A stretch of 53,766 bases of DNA from CAYNNP01 sp964398215 (GTDB lineage: Bacteria; Planctomycetota; Planctomycetia; Pirellulales; Pirellulaceae), in contig CAYNNP010000015.1 of assembly GCA_964398215.1 (NCBI GenBank), positions 1-53,766 on the forward strand, read 5' to 3'. Positions within the stretch are counted from its first letter, which is position 1, and every line of letters begins with the position of its first letter. The notes beneath the pieces are model-generated. The model did no database searches and was not told where the DNA came from. It saw only the letters and a program-made list of their open reading frames with translations. Shown piece after piece: positions 9,501 through 16,910 of this stretch. The position numbers and the translations under genes are program-made.

Positions 9501-9686
9501 CGAACGTTGCTTGCCTTGCTTGCCGAGTACAAGGCTGCTTTCAAGTCGGATCCTGATGCAGCAAAGAAACTGCTGTCCTCTGGCGATTCAGCCGCCAGCA
9601 AGGATGACAGTCAATACGATCTGGCCGCTTGGACGATGATTGCACATTTAATACTGAACCTTAGCGAAACGGTGACGAAAGGATAA
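6594..9686 (+). CDS. Planctomycete cytochrome-domain protein (PSCyt1-PSCyt2-PSD1; DUF1549/DUF1553)
   Basis: The 1030-aa secreted protein has a signal peptide (residues 1-19) and a PSCyt1 domain with a haem-binding CxxCH motif (C38-F-Q-C-H42). A PSCyt2/DUF1549 domain follows (about 150-360) and contains a second motif, GCAACHDHKFDP. A concanavalin-like insert lies at about 410-600, and a C-terminal PSD1/DUF1553 domain at about 720-990 includes VNRFWQHFFG and ARTNTPLQALVLMN. This architecture is massively expanded in planctomycetes and is usually paired with a DUF1501 gene, as here (3-nt gap). The biochemical role is not established; periplasmic redox or glycan processing is the usual proposal. 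Confidence 0.93.
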   Translation: MRSTLCFLLCALAVTAQGADDKKIDFSREILPLLSENCFQCHGPDEANREAGLRLDDKNSVFAELDSGEHGVVASNSADSELYRRLVTDDEDLRMPPADSGKKLSTDQIAKMKRWIDDGAQWGKHWSFQSPVQPKLPAAIDGWTSHNSIDLFIQQRIQLAGMQPQSRASKEALIRRATLDLTGLPPTIKEIDDFLKDNSPNAFESVIDRLLESPAYGEHFARTWLDVARYADTHGLHLDNERSIWPYRDWVIKAFNRNMPFDQFTVQQLAGDLLPEPSLEQRIATGFNRCNVTTSEGGSIDDEYYVRYAVDRVETTSTVWLGLTTGCAACHDHKFDPLTQKEFYQLFSYFFSLTEKAMDGNALLPPPTLKVPTPEQLAKKSELQSQITALNQRIEELYKEVEYTDPAPDAELGELESGDSVWFDDKLPPKARPQGDGPKKWDFVTAPDHPVFSGSNSSRRTGKGLTQHFFTGANPPLEVGNPGKLFAYVYLDPKNPPKAIQLQFNDGNWNHRAYWGEDRCHGAGAKGPSNHHIGDLPEVGKWVRLEVDASVVGLKPASKLNGWAFTQFGGTVHWDKAGVVSMETLPAEQLASLNLWQRYRKKVKSPPLPGPVQKVIDIEATKRNDAQNNQLTRHYLQFVHPETSKLFLPPTKQLGIVKKSIGDLEKKIPATLVMQDRAKPRQAHVLERGEYTEKREPVSSAVPEWLMPMPEGAPANRMGLAKWLTDPKHPLVARVTVNRFWQHFFGTGLVKTSEDFGIQGEQPSHPELLDWLALYFIESDWNIKQFHKLIMMSSTYQQSSKVDSKQLSIDPENRLLSRGPRFRLDAEVIRDSALFASGLLVNKLGGKSVRPYQPAGLWKPVGFGGSNTSVFKQDSGEKLYRRSMYTFWKRTSPPPSMTTFDAPDRETCQVRRARTNTPLQALVLMNDIQFIEAARKFAERIESSSDNDEARLAFAYRNIVARQPRATEKRTLLALLAEYKAAFKSDPDAAKKLLSSGDSAASKDDSQYDLAAWTMIAHLILNLSETVTKG

Positions 9687-9689
9687 ACC

Positions 9690-11162
9690 ATGACGGATCC
9701 ACAACGCGAAGCTGCATTGATTCAAACTCGCCGCCATTTCTTTGGGAAATCGGCAACCGGTATCGGTTCAGTTGCACTTGCCTCACTCCTGAACGAAAAA
9801 TTGCTCGCATCGCCAGCGCAGCAAAACGATACGCCGCGATTCGGCGGGCTACCATCGCTGCCGCATTTCGCGCCAAAAGCAAAACGAGTGATCTACCTGT
9901 TCATGTCAGGCGCGCCATCGCAGTTGGACATGTGGGACTACAAACCAAAGATGCAGGATTGGTATGACAAGGATTTGCCGGAAACGATTCGCAACGGTCA
10001 GCGAATCACCACGATGACTTCGGGGCAAAAACGTTTTCCCATTGCACCATCGATCTTCAAGTTCGATCGGCACGGTCAGAACGGATGCTGGGCTAGCGAA
10101 TTGATACCACATACCGCTGGGATCGTTGATGACTTAGCCGTCATTCGCACAGTCAACACCGAAGCGATCAACCACGATCCAGCGATCACCTACATCCAAA
10201 CCGGCAGCCAATTGCCTGGCCGCCCAAGCACTGGCGCGTGGTTGTCGTATGGCTTGGGCAGCATGAATCAGAATTTGCCGTCATTCGTGGTGCTCCATTC
10301 AACAGTCAATGGCGGCTTTGGTGGACAAGCCTTGTATGCGCGACTTTGGGGCGCCGGTTTTCTGTCCACGCGTCATCAAGGTGTTAGCTTGCGCAGCAAT
10401 GGTGATCCCGTTTTGTACTTGTCCAATCCTGACGGGATGTCCGGAAAAATGCGCCGGCGGATGCTGGATGAACTCTCGCGATTGAACCAAGAACAATACA
10501 AAGAAGTCGGTGACCCTGAAATTCAGTCACGAATAGCGCAGTACGAAATGGCTTACCGAATGCAAACATCGGTGCCAGAATTGACGGACATGTCCGACGA
10601 ACCTCAACATGTTTTGGACATGTATGGCAAAGACGTCAAAAAACCTGGCACGTTCGCCGCAAACTGCTTATTGGCGCGGCGCATGGCCGAGCGAGGTGTG
10701 CGTTTCACACAAGTCTTCATTCGGCAGTGGGACCAACATGGAAATTTGCCAAGGGACATTCGGCGCCAATGTGGAATCGTCGACCAACCGTGCGCCGCGC
10801 TGATCAAAGACCTCAAGCAACGAGGAATGCTGGAAGACACACTTGTCGTCTGGGGCGGTGAGTTTGGGCGAACGATCTACTGCCAAGGAGGCTTGACGAA
10901 AACGAATTATGGTCGCGATCACCACCCACGATGCTTTACCAAGTGGATGGCTGGTGGCGGCATCAAGCCGGGCATTGAACTCGGAAAAACGGACGACTTC
11001 AGTTACAACGTTGTCGAGCGGCCCGTTCACATCCACGATCTAAACGCAACGATGTTGCACTGTTTGGGTGTGGATCATCAGCGGTTGACCTTTCGCCATC
11101 AAGGCCGCGACTTCCGTCTTACCGACGTCCATGGAAACCTAGTAAAAGAGATCCTGGCGTAA
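9690..11162 (+). CDS. DUF1501 protein with Tat-like signal
   Basis: The 490-aa protein starts three bases after the PSCyt gene stop, so the two are surely co-transcribed and probably translationally coupled. The N-terminus has a twin-arginine motif (TRRHFFG) followed by a hydrophobic stretch, which predicts Tat export of a folded protein. DUF1501 hallmarks are LFMSGAPSQLDMWD near the N-terminus and VVWGGEFGRT near residue 390. The family is related to the alkaline-phosphatase/sulfatase superfamily and is almost always beside a DUF1549/DUF1553 partner in planctomycetes. Its substrate is unknown. Confidence 0.92.
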   Translation: MTDPQREAALIQTRRHFFGKSATGIGSVALASLLNEKLLASPAQQNDTPRFGGLPSLPHFAPKAKRVIYLFMSGAPSQLDMWDYKPKMQDWYDKDLPETIRNGQRITTMTSGQKRFPIAPSIFKFDRHGQNGCWASELIPHTAGIVDDLAVIRTVNTEAINHDPAITYIQTGSQLPGRPSTGAWLSYGLGSMNQNLPSFVVLHSTVNGGFGGQALYARLWGAGFLSTRHQGVSLRSNGDPVLYLSNPDGMSGKMRRRMLDELSRLNQEQYKEVGDPEIQSRIAQYEMAYRMQTSVPELTDMSDEPQHVLDMYGKDVKKPGTFAANCLLARRMAERGVRFTQVFIRQWDQHGNLPRDIRRQCGIVDQPCAALIKDLKQRGMLEDTLVVWGGEFGRTIYCQGGLTKTNYGRDHHPRCFTKWMAGGGIKPGIELGKTDDFSYNVVERPVHIHDLNATMLHCLGVDHQRLTFRHQGRDFRLTDVHGNLVKEILA

Positions 11163-11207
11163 AAAACCAACCGCGTGCACCACAGCCACGAAGGAGATCT
11201 TGGAAAG

Positions 11208-12419
11208 CTATCTATCGAGTAGCGACGTTATCAACTGAATCCACTTGGGAAACACAGCCGCGGTTGCGAAGTTGTTGTCAAAGAAGCTTGTGGCGTTTGC
11301 GCGCATGGCAGTGACTTCGTCGGGATGCTCGATTGCCCACTGAATCTTGTCACGAATCGCTTGGACGGAATCTTGGCTACAGGCAAGCCCGAACCCGTTG
11401 TCGACTGCCAGTTTACTAAGCTGGCTGTCATCTTCGCAGACAACCAATACCGCCGAACCCAGCGATAGGTACGATGCCAACTTGCTGGGAAACGCATAAC
11501 GATAAACTTTGGCTTCCAAGCTAACGACGCACATGTCGGCTTTCGCCATCAATGGCCCAGCGATCGTCATGGGCTGGCGAGGTATGAAAACAATCCGGTC
11601 ATCGCCATTTGCCTTTTCCTGCAAATCAGCCTTTGCTTTCCCATCACCCAGTAGAACGAATTCCATTGGTTGGTCGATCATCATGCATGCATCAACGATT
11701 TCATCCAAATTTTGAAAGCGACCAACATTGCCACCAAAGATCAGGCGAAAGCGACCCTCTGTCTTTCGCATCTCATCCGCGATCGAAACTTCGCTTTCAT
11801 CGAATTGTGGAAGATTGAAATTTGGAATGACAGACGTTTTGTTGCTCGCACTTGGCTCACGCAACTGTATTGTTTCTGCCATGTCATCTGACAACACAAC
11901 GATTTTATCTGCACGCCGCATCGTTCGACGGTCAATGAACTTTAACAGACGCATCGCGAATGAATTCTTGACGTGTCCCGTTTCGCAAACCACCTCAGGA
12001 TAAATATCCTGAACATGATAAACAAACTTTGCTCTGACCAAACGCGACACCATACTGGCCGTTGCAGCGCCAAGCACGGGCGGCTGGGTGCTGCACATCA
12101 CGAGATCTGGCCGGCGCCACAGTAAAAACAGCGCGAGCCTGAAACAGAAAAGCAGATCGTTAGCAAACCTCAGTACCGATCGAAATCGAGCTTCCGAAAT
12201 CAACCAACAGCGGGTCACGTTGAGGTTGGTTGAAAGTTTCTGATGACGCGGCGTTTTGCTGCTTGACTGGCTGTAGGTCGGTTTGCCAGTAAAAACTTCA
12301 ACTTGAAAATTTTGATCAGCAACGTGTTCCGCAATACTGCGAAGCAACAGGCCATACGGTGAAGTATCCGGCCAAAAATACCGGTGGACCAAAACGACAC
12401 GTGCGGACTTGGAAGTCAT
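11208..12419 (-). CDS. wbuB: WbuB-like GT4 glycosyltransferase (probable L-FucNAc transferase)
   Basis: This 403-aa GT-B fold glycosyltransferase is the last gene of the polysaccharide locus. The N-terminal block VVLVHRYFWPDTSPYG and the YHVQDIYPEV motif are typical of WbuB-type enzymes. GGNVGRFQNLDE and a C-terminal donor-binding region follow. The start is set at the ATG that overlaps the preceding stop as ATGA (12416-12419); a longer frame upstream runs into fnlC. In E. coli O26 and related loci, wbuB sits directly after fnlA-fnlB-fnlC and transfers L-FucNAc. The same order here supports that acceptor chemistry. The specificity is an inference from context. Confidence 0.85.
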   Translation of the reverse strand: MTSKSARVVLVHRYFWPDTSPYGLLLRSIAEHVADQNFQVEVFTGKPTYSQSSSKTPRHQKLSTNLNVTRCWLISEARFRSVLRFANDLLFCFRLALFLLWRRPDLVMCSTQPPVLGAATASMVSRLVRAKFVYHVQDIYPEVVCETGHVKNSFAMRLLKFIDRRTMRRADKIVVLSDDMAETIQLREPSASNKTSVIPNFNLPQFDESEVSIADEMRKTEGRFRLIFGGNVGRFQNLDEIVDACMMIDQPMEFVLLGDGKAKADLQEKANGDDRIVFIPRQPMTIAGPLMAKADMCVVSLEAKVYRYAFPSKLASYLSLGSAVLVVCEDDSQLSKLAVDNGFGLACSQDSVQAIRDKIQWAIEHPDEVTAMRANATSFFDNNFATAAVFPKWIQLITSLLDR

Positions 12420-13552
12420 TTTGGTTGCGTTTGAATGCCCAACCAGCGGTGTGCTAGTTTTGCGGTTCCAAGGATCAGTCGCACGACACGCTGAGAACAA
12501 TTGCGAACCGAGTAGTCAACTGGAACCGGTGGAAACTCGGATTCGCTGGTAACCAACCGAACGCAATCGACGATCCTGTCCGGATCCGTCCCGGTCAAGA
12601 CGATGCTGCCCGTGTCCAAAGCTTCCGGACGCTCGATTGCATTGCGAATCGTGACAGCTGGAAATTCCAACAAACTCGATTCTTCGCTGATCGTGCCACT
12701 GTCACTGATCACACAAAACGCTTCTTTCTGAAGCTTGTTATAGTCAAAGAATCCAAAGGGTTTCATGAAACGAATGGATGAATGGGTATCCGTGAAACCA
12801 TGTTCGTCAAGTCGTTTGCGAGTACGCGGATGAGTCGAAACAATGACGGGAAAACCATGTTCTTCCGCAAGATTTGCCAGCCCTGTCAAAAGCCTTTCTA
12901 GCTCAACAGGATTGTCCACGTTTTCTTCGCGGTGCATGCTTACGAGCAAGTACTTCTGTGGCTCCAGCTCAAGTGTGCTGAGCGCGTCGCTCGAATCGAT
13001 TTTGTCCGAATAGTGCTCCAGCACTTCTCGCATCGGAGATCCCGTCAAATAGATTCGACGATGCGGAATGCCCTCGGATAACAAATGCCGACGCGCATGT
13101 TCGGTGTAGACCAAATTGAAATCGCTGATGTGATCAATGATGCGCCGATTGGTCTCCTCGGGAACGTTCATGTCGAAACAGCGATTCCCAGCTTCCATGT
13201 GATACAAAGGAATCTTCAATCGGCGTGCCATGATTCCTGCCAGCGCGCTATTTGTATCGCCCAAGATCACGACAGCGTCAGGCTGTTCGGATCGCAGAAC
13301 CTTTTCACTCTCGATCAACGTTCCACCCAGTACGTTTCCAAGCGAGGAAACATCAACGCCCAAAAAATGATCTGGCTTCTTGATATTCAAATCATCAAAG
13401 AACACTTGGTTCAATTCGTAGTCGTAGTTTTGACCCGTGTGAACCAGGATATGTTCAGTGTGCTTTTCCAACGCGCTCATGACACGCGCTAGCCGAATGA
13501 TCTCTGGACGTGTGCCCAAAATCGTCATGACCTTTAGACGCTTGGTTTGCAT
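12416..13552 (-). CDS. fnlC: UDP-sugar 2-epimerase FnlC/CapG/WbjD (UDP-L-FucNAc synthesis)
   Basis: The 378-aa protein belongs to the UDP-GlcNAc 2-epimerase superfamily, with the ILGTRPEIIRL N-terminal motif and the MHREENVD catalytic-loop motif. Sequence alone would allow WecB, but its place directly after fnlA and fnlB points to the last step of UDP-L-FucNAc synthesis, C2 epimerisation of UDP-6-deoxy-L-talNAc. It starts at ATG 13552, six bases after the fnlB stop, and overlaps the wbuB-like gene by four bases. Confidence 0.9.
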   Translation of the reverse strand: MQTKRLKVMTILGTRPEIIRLARVMSALEKHTEHILVHTGQNYDYELNQVFFDDLNIKKPDHFLGVDVSSLGNVLGGTLIESEKVLRSEQPDAVVILGDTNSALAGIMARRLKIPLYHMEAGNRCFDMNVPEETNRRIIDHISDFNLVYTEHARRHLLSEGIPHRRIYLTGSPMREVLEHYSDKIDSSDALSTLELEPQKYLLVSMHREENVDNPVELERLLTGLANLAEEHGFPVIVSTHPRTRKRLDEHGFTDTHSSIRFMKPFGFFDYNKLQKEAFCVISDSGTISEESSLLEFPAVTIRNAIERPEALDTGSIVLTGTDPDRIVDCVRLVTSESEFPPVPVDYSVRNCSQRVVRLILGTAKLAHRWLGIQTQPK

Positions 13553-13558
13553 CAGTAC

Positions 13559-14659
13559 TTAGACTTCCACGTAATAGGTGTCTGGATTTTCGGGGTCGAA
13601 CAACTCTGCTGACCAAAACAGTGTCAGCAAAGGTCCGTCTCCGACATTGGAAATGTTGTGTGTGTGCAACGTTGGAATATCAATCGCTTGCGGATTTTCG
13701 CCGTTGACCTCAAATGTATACACATCATCGGAGCCAATTTTCCGAAGCCGAATTTTTGCTTTGCCCTCGACAACCAAAAAACGCTCCACTTTATGCAAGT
13801 GAAAGTGGTTTCCTCGAGTGATGCCTGGTTTCGTCGTGGACAAAAACGTTTGCCCCTGGCCATCAGAACGAATGGCCTCGAACAGCCAGCCTCGATCGTC
13901 AGAGTGCACCGTCAGATCCTGAGGCCTTTTTTCATGCGGGATGTAGGAACGAAACGTATTGAACATCTGTAGTTCAAAGTCATCATCCAAATTTGGCACC
14001 GTGCCTTCGCGGTACCGATCAGCCATTCGGTTGACCAACTCCAGCAGCTGTGAAACCTTCAGCGGCCGGCCAGCAGGACGTAGCATACCCAGCTGCGAAT
14101 CTTTGATCGCTTGCCAAAACACTTTCGCAACATCGCCAGCATGCAACAGATTCAGGTCGCCATCTCCTTTGATCGATGGAGTTTCACCAGTTGCGACCTG
14201 ATGACAGAAGGTTGACACGACGGAATTGTAAAACGGTTTGCCATGCTCACCAAACACATGTGGCAGAACAAAATTTGTGAACTGCCCGCCAGTCTCATGG
14301 CTCCAAGCATCGAAAACCTCACCTGCCAACCGCTTGGATTCGCCGTAGCGTGTTGGGCCATCAATATGCGTCGACGAGCTGTACAAGACGTGCGGTTTGG
14401 AGCCCGTTTGCACGCACGCATCCACGATCCGCTGTGCCAAAGCAATATTCGTTTTGAAGATATCATCTTCTTCGCCACGGTTCATGCCGGCAAAATGAAC
14501 GACGACGTCAGATTCGGAAACGGCTTTTTGAAGGTATTCATCATCAGCAAATTGCTGACGGTTGCATGGAACGATTTCAATATCATCCATCGTCGATGCA
14601 AAGACACGAAAATGCCATCCAATCAGTCCGTCACTACCGGTCACACAGATCTTTTTCAT
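13559..14659 (-). CDS. fnlB: Bifunctional reductase/epimerase FnlB/CapF/WbjC with C-terminal cupin
   Basis: This 366-aa enzyme has an N-terminal short-chain dehydrogenase domain, with an NAD(P) motif GSDGLIGWHF and a YGESK catalytic Tyr-x3-Lys. A C-terminal cupin domain (about 250-366) contains GNHFHLHKVERFLVV and the IPTLHTHNI metal-ligand histidines. This two-domain layout is diagnostic of CapF, which epimerises and reduces the 4-keto intermediate to UDP-6-deoxy-L-talNAc. It lies between fnlA (8-nt gap) and fnlC (6-nt gap). Confidence 0.94.
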   Translation of the reverse strand: MKKICVTGSDGLIGWHFRVFASTMDDIEIVPCNRQQFADDEYLQKAVSESDVVVHFAGMNRGEEDDIFKTNIALAQRIVDACVQTGSKPHVLYSSSTHIDGPTRYGESKRLAGEVFDAWSHETGGQFTNFVLPHVFGEHGKPFYNSVVSTFCHQVATGETPSIKGDGDLNLLHAGDVAKVFWQAIKDSQLGMLRPAGRPLKVSQLLELVNRMADRYREGTVPNLDDDFELQMFNTFRSYIPHEKRPQDLTVHSDDRGWLFEAIRSDGQGQTFLSTTKPGITRGNHFHLHKVERFLVVEGKAKIRLRKIGSDDVYTFEVNGENPQAIDIPTLHTHNISNVGDGPLLTLFWSAELFDPENPDTYYVEV

Positions 14660-14667
14660 GGGATGAC

Positions 14668-15717
14668 CTATTTTGAAAGTAAGCCGTCTTTAACAAGTTC
14701 GGCTTGAACTTCAGGCAAGCTCAGTAGCAGTGTCTTCATCTCGGCAACGTTCAGTTGCTCCGTCGAATCTGATGTGTAATCGCGTAGTTTTGCTTCGTCC
14801 TGCTCTCCCTCCGTAAAGAACTTGGCATAGTTCAGATCCCGTCCGTCCATTGGAATTCGCATGAAGTCACCCATGTCTTCACTGCGGCGGATCTCGGCTG
14901 CACTCGCGAGAGCTTCGTGTTTCTTTTCACCATGTCGTACGCCAATGGACTTGATCGCGACGTCAGACTCAAACAACTCCAGCAGTGCTTGTGCCAGCGT
15001 CGTCAATGAACAGGCTGCTGCTTTCTTAATGAAAACATCGCCGGCAAGTGCATTTTGAAACGCGAATTCAACTAGCGAAACCGAATCACGCAGCGGAAGC
15101 ATGAACCTTGTCATTTCAGGGTCCGTAATCGTCAGCGGATTGCCATCGCGAATCTGCTGAATGAACAATGGAATCACGCTACCCCTCGAACACATGACGT
15201 TGCCGTAGCGGACGCTGCACACTCGTGTTTCGTGATCATCCAATCGCCGCGCAAAAGATTGAGCAACCTTTTCCATCAACGCCTTGGTCATTCCCATCGC
15301 ATTGACAGGGTAAACCGCTTTATCTGTACCCAGGCAAACCACACACTCAGCTTTCGCTTTGATACCAGCTTCGATAACGTTGTGGCTGCCAATGATGTTC
15401 GTTTGAACGGCTTCCATCGGAAAGAACTCGCACGACGGAACTTGCTTGAGAGCAGCGGCGTGGAAAACCAAGTCAACACCTTCCATCGCGGCGTTCACAC
15501 TGTCGCGGCTACGAATGTCGCCAATGTAGAAACTCAACCGAGGTTCCTTCATCTTGACGCGCAGTTCTTCCTGCTTGCACTCATCACGACTAAAGATACG
15601 AATCTCTTCGTAACCACGTTCCAGAAGGTGCATCACCATTGTTTTGCCGAATGACCCAGTGCCTCCCGTAATCAGAACGGTCTTGCCAGCAGGGTCGATA
15701 TTGTTCGTTGAGATCAT
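14668..15717 (-). CDS. fnlA: Inverting UDP-GlcNAc 4,6-dehydratase FnlA/CapE/WbjB
   Basis: The 349-aa soluble extended SDR enzyme has GGTGSFG for nucleotide binding. In place of the usual Tyr-x3-Lys it has the M-x3-K-type active site (AMGMTKALMEK), as in the CapE/FlaA1 family. It catalyses the first committed step of UDP-L-FucNAc synthesis, dehydration with C5 inversion. The start is the ATG at 15717, preceded by GGAAACGA; the longer open frame to 15780 has no good Shine-Dalgarno sequence and runs into a large hairpin. FnlA-FnlB-FnlC-WbuB form a compact distal module, possibly with its own expression control. Confidence 0.92.
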   Translation of the reverse strand: MISTNNIDPAGKTVLITGGTGSFGKTMVMHLLERGYEEIRIFSRDECKQEELRVKMKEPRLSFYIGDIRSRDSVNAAMEGVDLVFHAAALKQVPSCEFFPMEAVQTNIIGSHNVIEAGIKAKAECVVCLGTDKAVYPVNAMGMTKALMEKVAQSFARRLDDHETRVCSVRYGNVMCSRGSVIPLFIQQIRDGNPLTITDPEMTRFMLPLRDSVSLVEFAFQNALAGDVFIKKAAACSLTTLAQALLELFESDVAIKSIGVRHGEKKHEALASAAEIRRSEDMGDFMRIPMDGRDLNYAKFFTEGEQDEAKLRDYTSDSTEQLNVAEMKTLLLSLPEVQAELVKDGLLSK

Positions 15718-15757
15718 TTCGTTTCCAAACAAAACATGGTTAAAAATTGCAATCTTA

Positions 15758-15828
15758 ATTGGCGGCCGCCTGACACTCACACTAAAACATCCGCAAGTCC
15801 ATTTTTAGTGTCCTCAGAGGCCGCCAAT
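15758..15828. promoter_or_regulatory. Large intergenic hairpin between sulfotransferase and fnlA
   Basis: The outer arms are ATTGGCGGCC (15758-15767) and GGCCGCCAAT (15819-15828). The inner arms are ACACTAAAA (15779-15787) and TTTTAGTGT (15803-15811), with a 15-nt loop. The outer stem is a perfect 10 bp and the inner one 9 bp. It lies 41 nt upstream of the fnlA ATG in the only gap longer than 70 nt inside the locus apart from that after the WbpM gene. There is no long T-run, so attenuation, an mRNA processing site or a regulator site are all possible. Confidence 0.6.
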
Positions 15829-16049
15829 CCCGCACAAATGGAACTCAATGCGGACTTTTGCTTGGGCGGCGCCCGCGGCCAGCAGTTGCACACAGTCAAT
15901 CGAGTCAATGTCGATGTGGAAAACGTCTCAAATCTGGCGTTGATTCTTGCCTGCCACTGACAACTGATTACGCGAATCTACCCGGTAAATGCCGCGAGAA
16001 AGCTGGCAAGTATTGTCTCAAGAACCTTCTGCAGCGATACGCATCGGCG
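15829..16049. other. Intergenic stretch without a recognised gene
   Basis: These 221 bases separate the sulfotransferase stop codon from the hairpin upstream of fnlA. No open frame with a Shine-Dalgarno sequence or a recognisable protein was found on either strand. It could hold an internal promoter for the fnlA-wbuB module. I see no consensus that proves this. Confidence 0.5.
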
Positions 16050-16910
16050 TCAGTCAATTTCTCCATAGCCCAACCGCTGTAGCGTCGCGCCCATCTCGTC
16101 ATTCAGCGACGTCTTTTCTTCATCAGTCCATTTGCCTCGCCACTTTTGACGCGTGTCGCTGCGTACGGTGGATCGATATCGTTCCATCACACTTGACGAA
16201 TCATCGAGGTCCAAAAATTCACACAACTGCTGCACCGCATTGGCGTCGGTGACGAGTGACTCGTACTTGATTGAATGGACTTGCTTGCTATCGATCGATG
16301 AGAAATCTCTCTCAGCGGCCTGAATACACTTGACCCACTGTCGCGCGCAAACAACTAGGCGACTGTGCTGTTCAAGGTCGTCGTAAACACCTTTGTAACG
16401 AACACCCCATACGCGCGACTTCTTATCGGCAGTGAACGAATTTTTCAAGAACCAGTAGGTGTAAGCTAAATTCGTGATCGGATAGTAACGCAACTTTCGC
16501 AGCTTGTAGCTCAGCGCTGTTGGCTGATCCCATAACCGAAAGACAGATTCAGCAACACTGCGTCCATCACGAATCAAATGAACATACTTAGCCTGCGGAA
16601 AAATCTTGAACAGAAATGGTAATCGTAGTGTGTTGGAAACTGTCTTCTCCAGCATCAGATCACCGCTCTGAGCATTCGCCATCTTTGGCATGCGTTGCCT
16701 TAAGTCATTGACGATCTGCGACGTTGCCATTTCGCTGGTAAGTTCGTCATGCGGATAAAAATCGTTCCCACGACGCCAAACAAAATTGATGTCGAAAGGG
16801 ATCGTTTTTACTTTCGAGTGTACGCCCAACGTGTCACGAAGAAACTTGGTGCCCGAACGCGCGGCACCAATCAAAAACACTGGCTGACAATCAATCGGTC
16901 GCATCGTCAC
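16050..16910 (-). CDS. Sulfotransferase family protein
   Basis: The 286-aa protein has the two PAPS-binding signatures of sulfotransferases: the 5'-phosphosulfate loop FLIGAARSGTKFLRDTL near the N-terminus, and the 3'-phosphate motif LIRDGRSVAESVF at about residues 115-130. It would move sulfate from PAPS to a sugar hydroxyl or amine. The start codon is GTG at 16910, overlapping the stop of the aminotransferase gene as TAGTG; ATG at 16904 is an alternative. Its position inside the polysaccharide locus makes a glycan the likely acceptor, so the exported polymer is probably sulfated. No PAPS-synthesis genes lie in the window. Confidence 0.87.
   Translation of the reverse strand: MTMRPIDCQPVFLIGAARSGTKFLRDTLGVHSKVKTIPFDINFVWRRGNDFYPHDELTSEMATSQIVNDLRQRMPKMANAQSGDLMLEKTVSNTLRLPFLFKIFPQAKYVHLIRDGRSVAESVFRLWDQPTALSYKLRKLRYYPITNLAYTYWFLKNSFTADKKSRVWGVRYKGVYDDLEQHSRLVVCARQWVKCIQAAERDFSSIDSKQVHSIKYESLVTDANAVQQLCEFLDLDDSSSVMERYRSTVRSDTRQKWRGKWTDEEKTSLNDEMGATLQRLGYGEID

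Noticed and set aside
12420..12500. Upstream extension of the WbuB-like protein to 12500
   Set aside because: The extension lies within fnlC; the ATGA overlap at 12416-12419 gives a typical start followed directly by the family's N-terminal strand.
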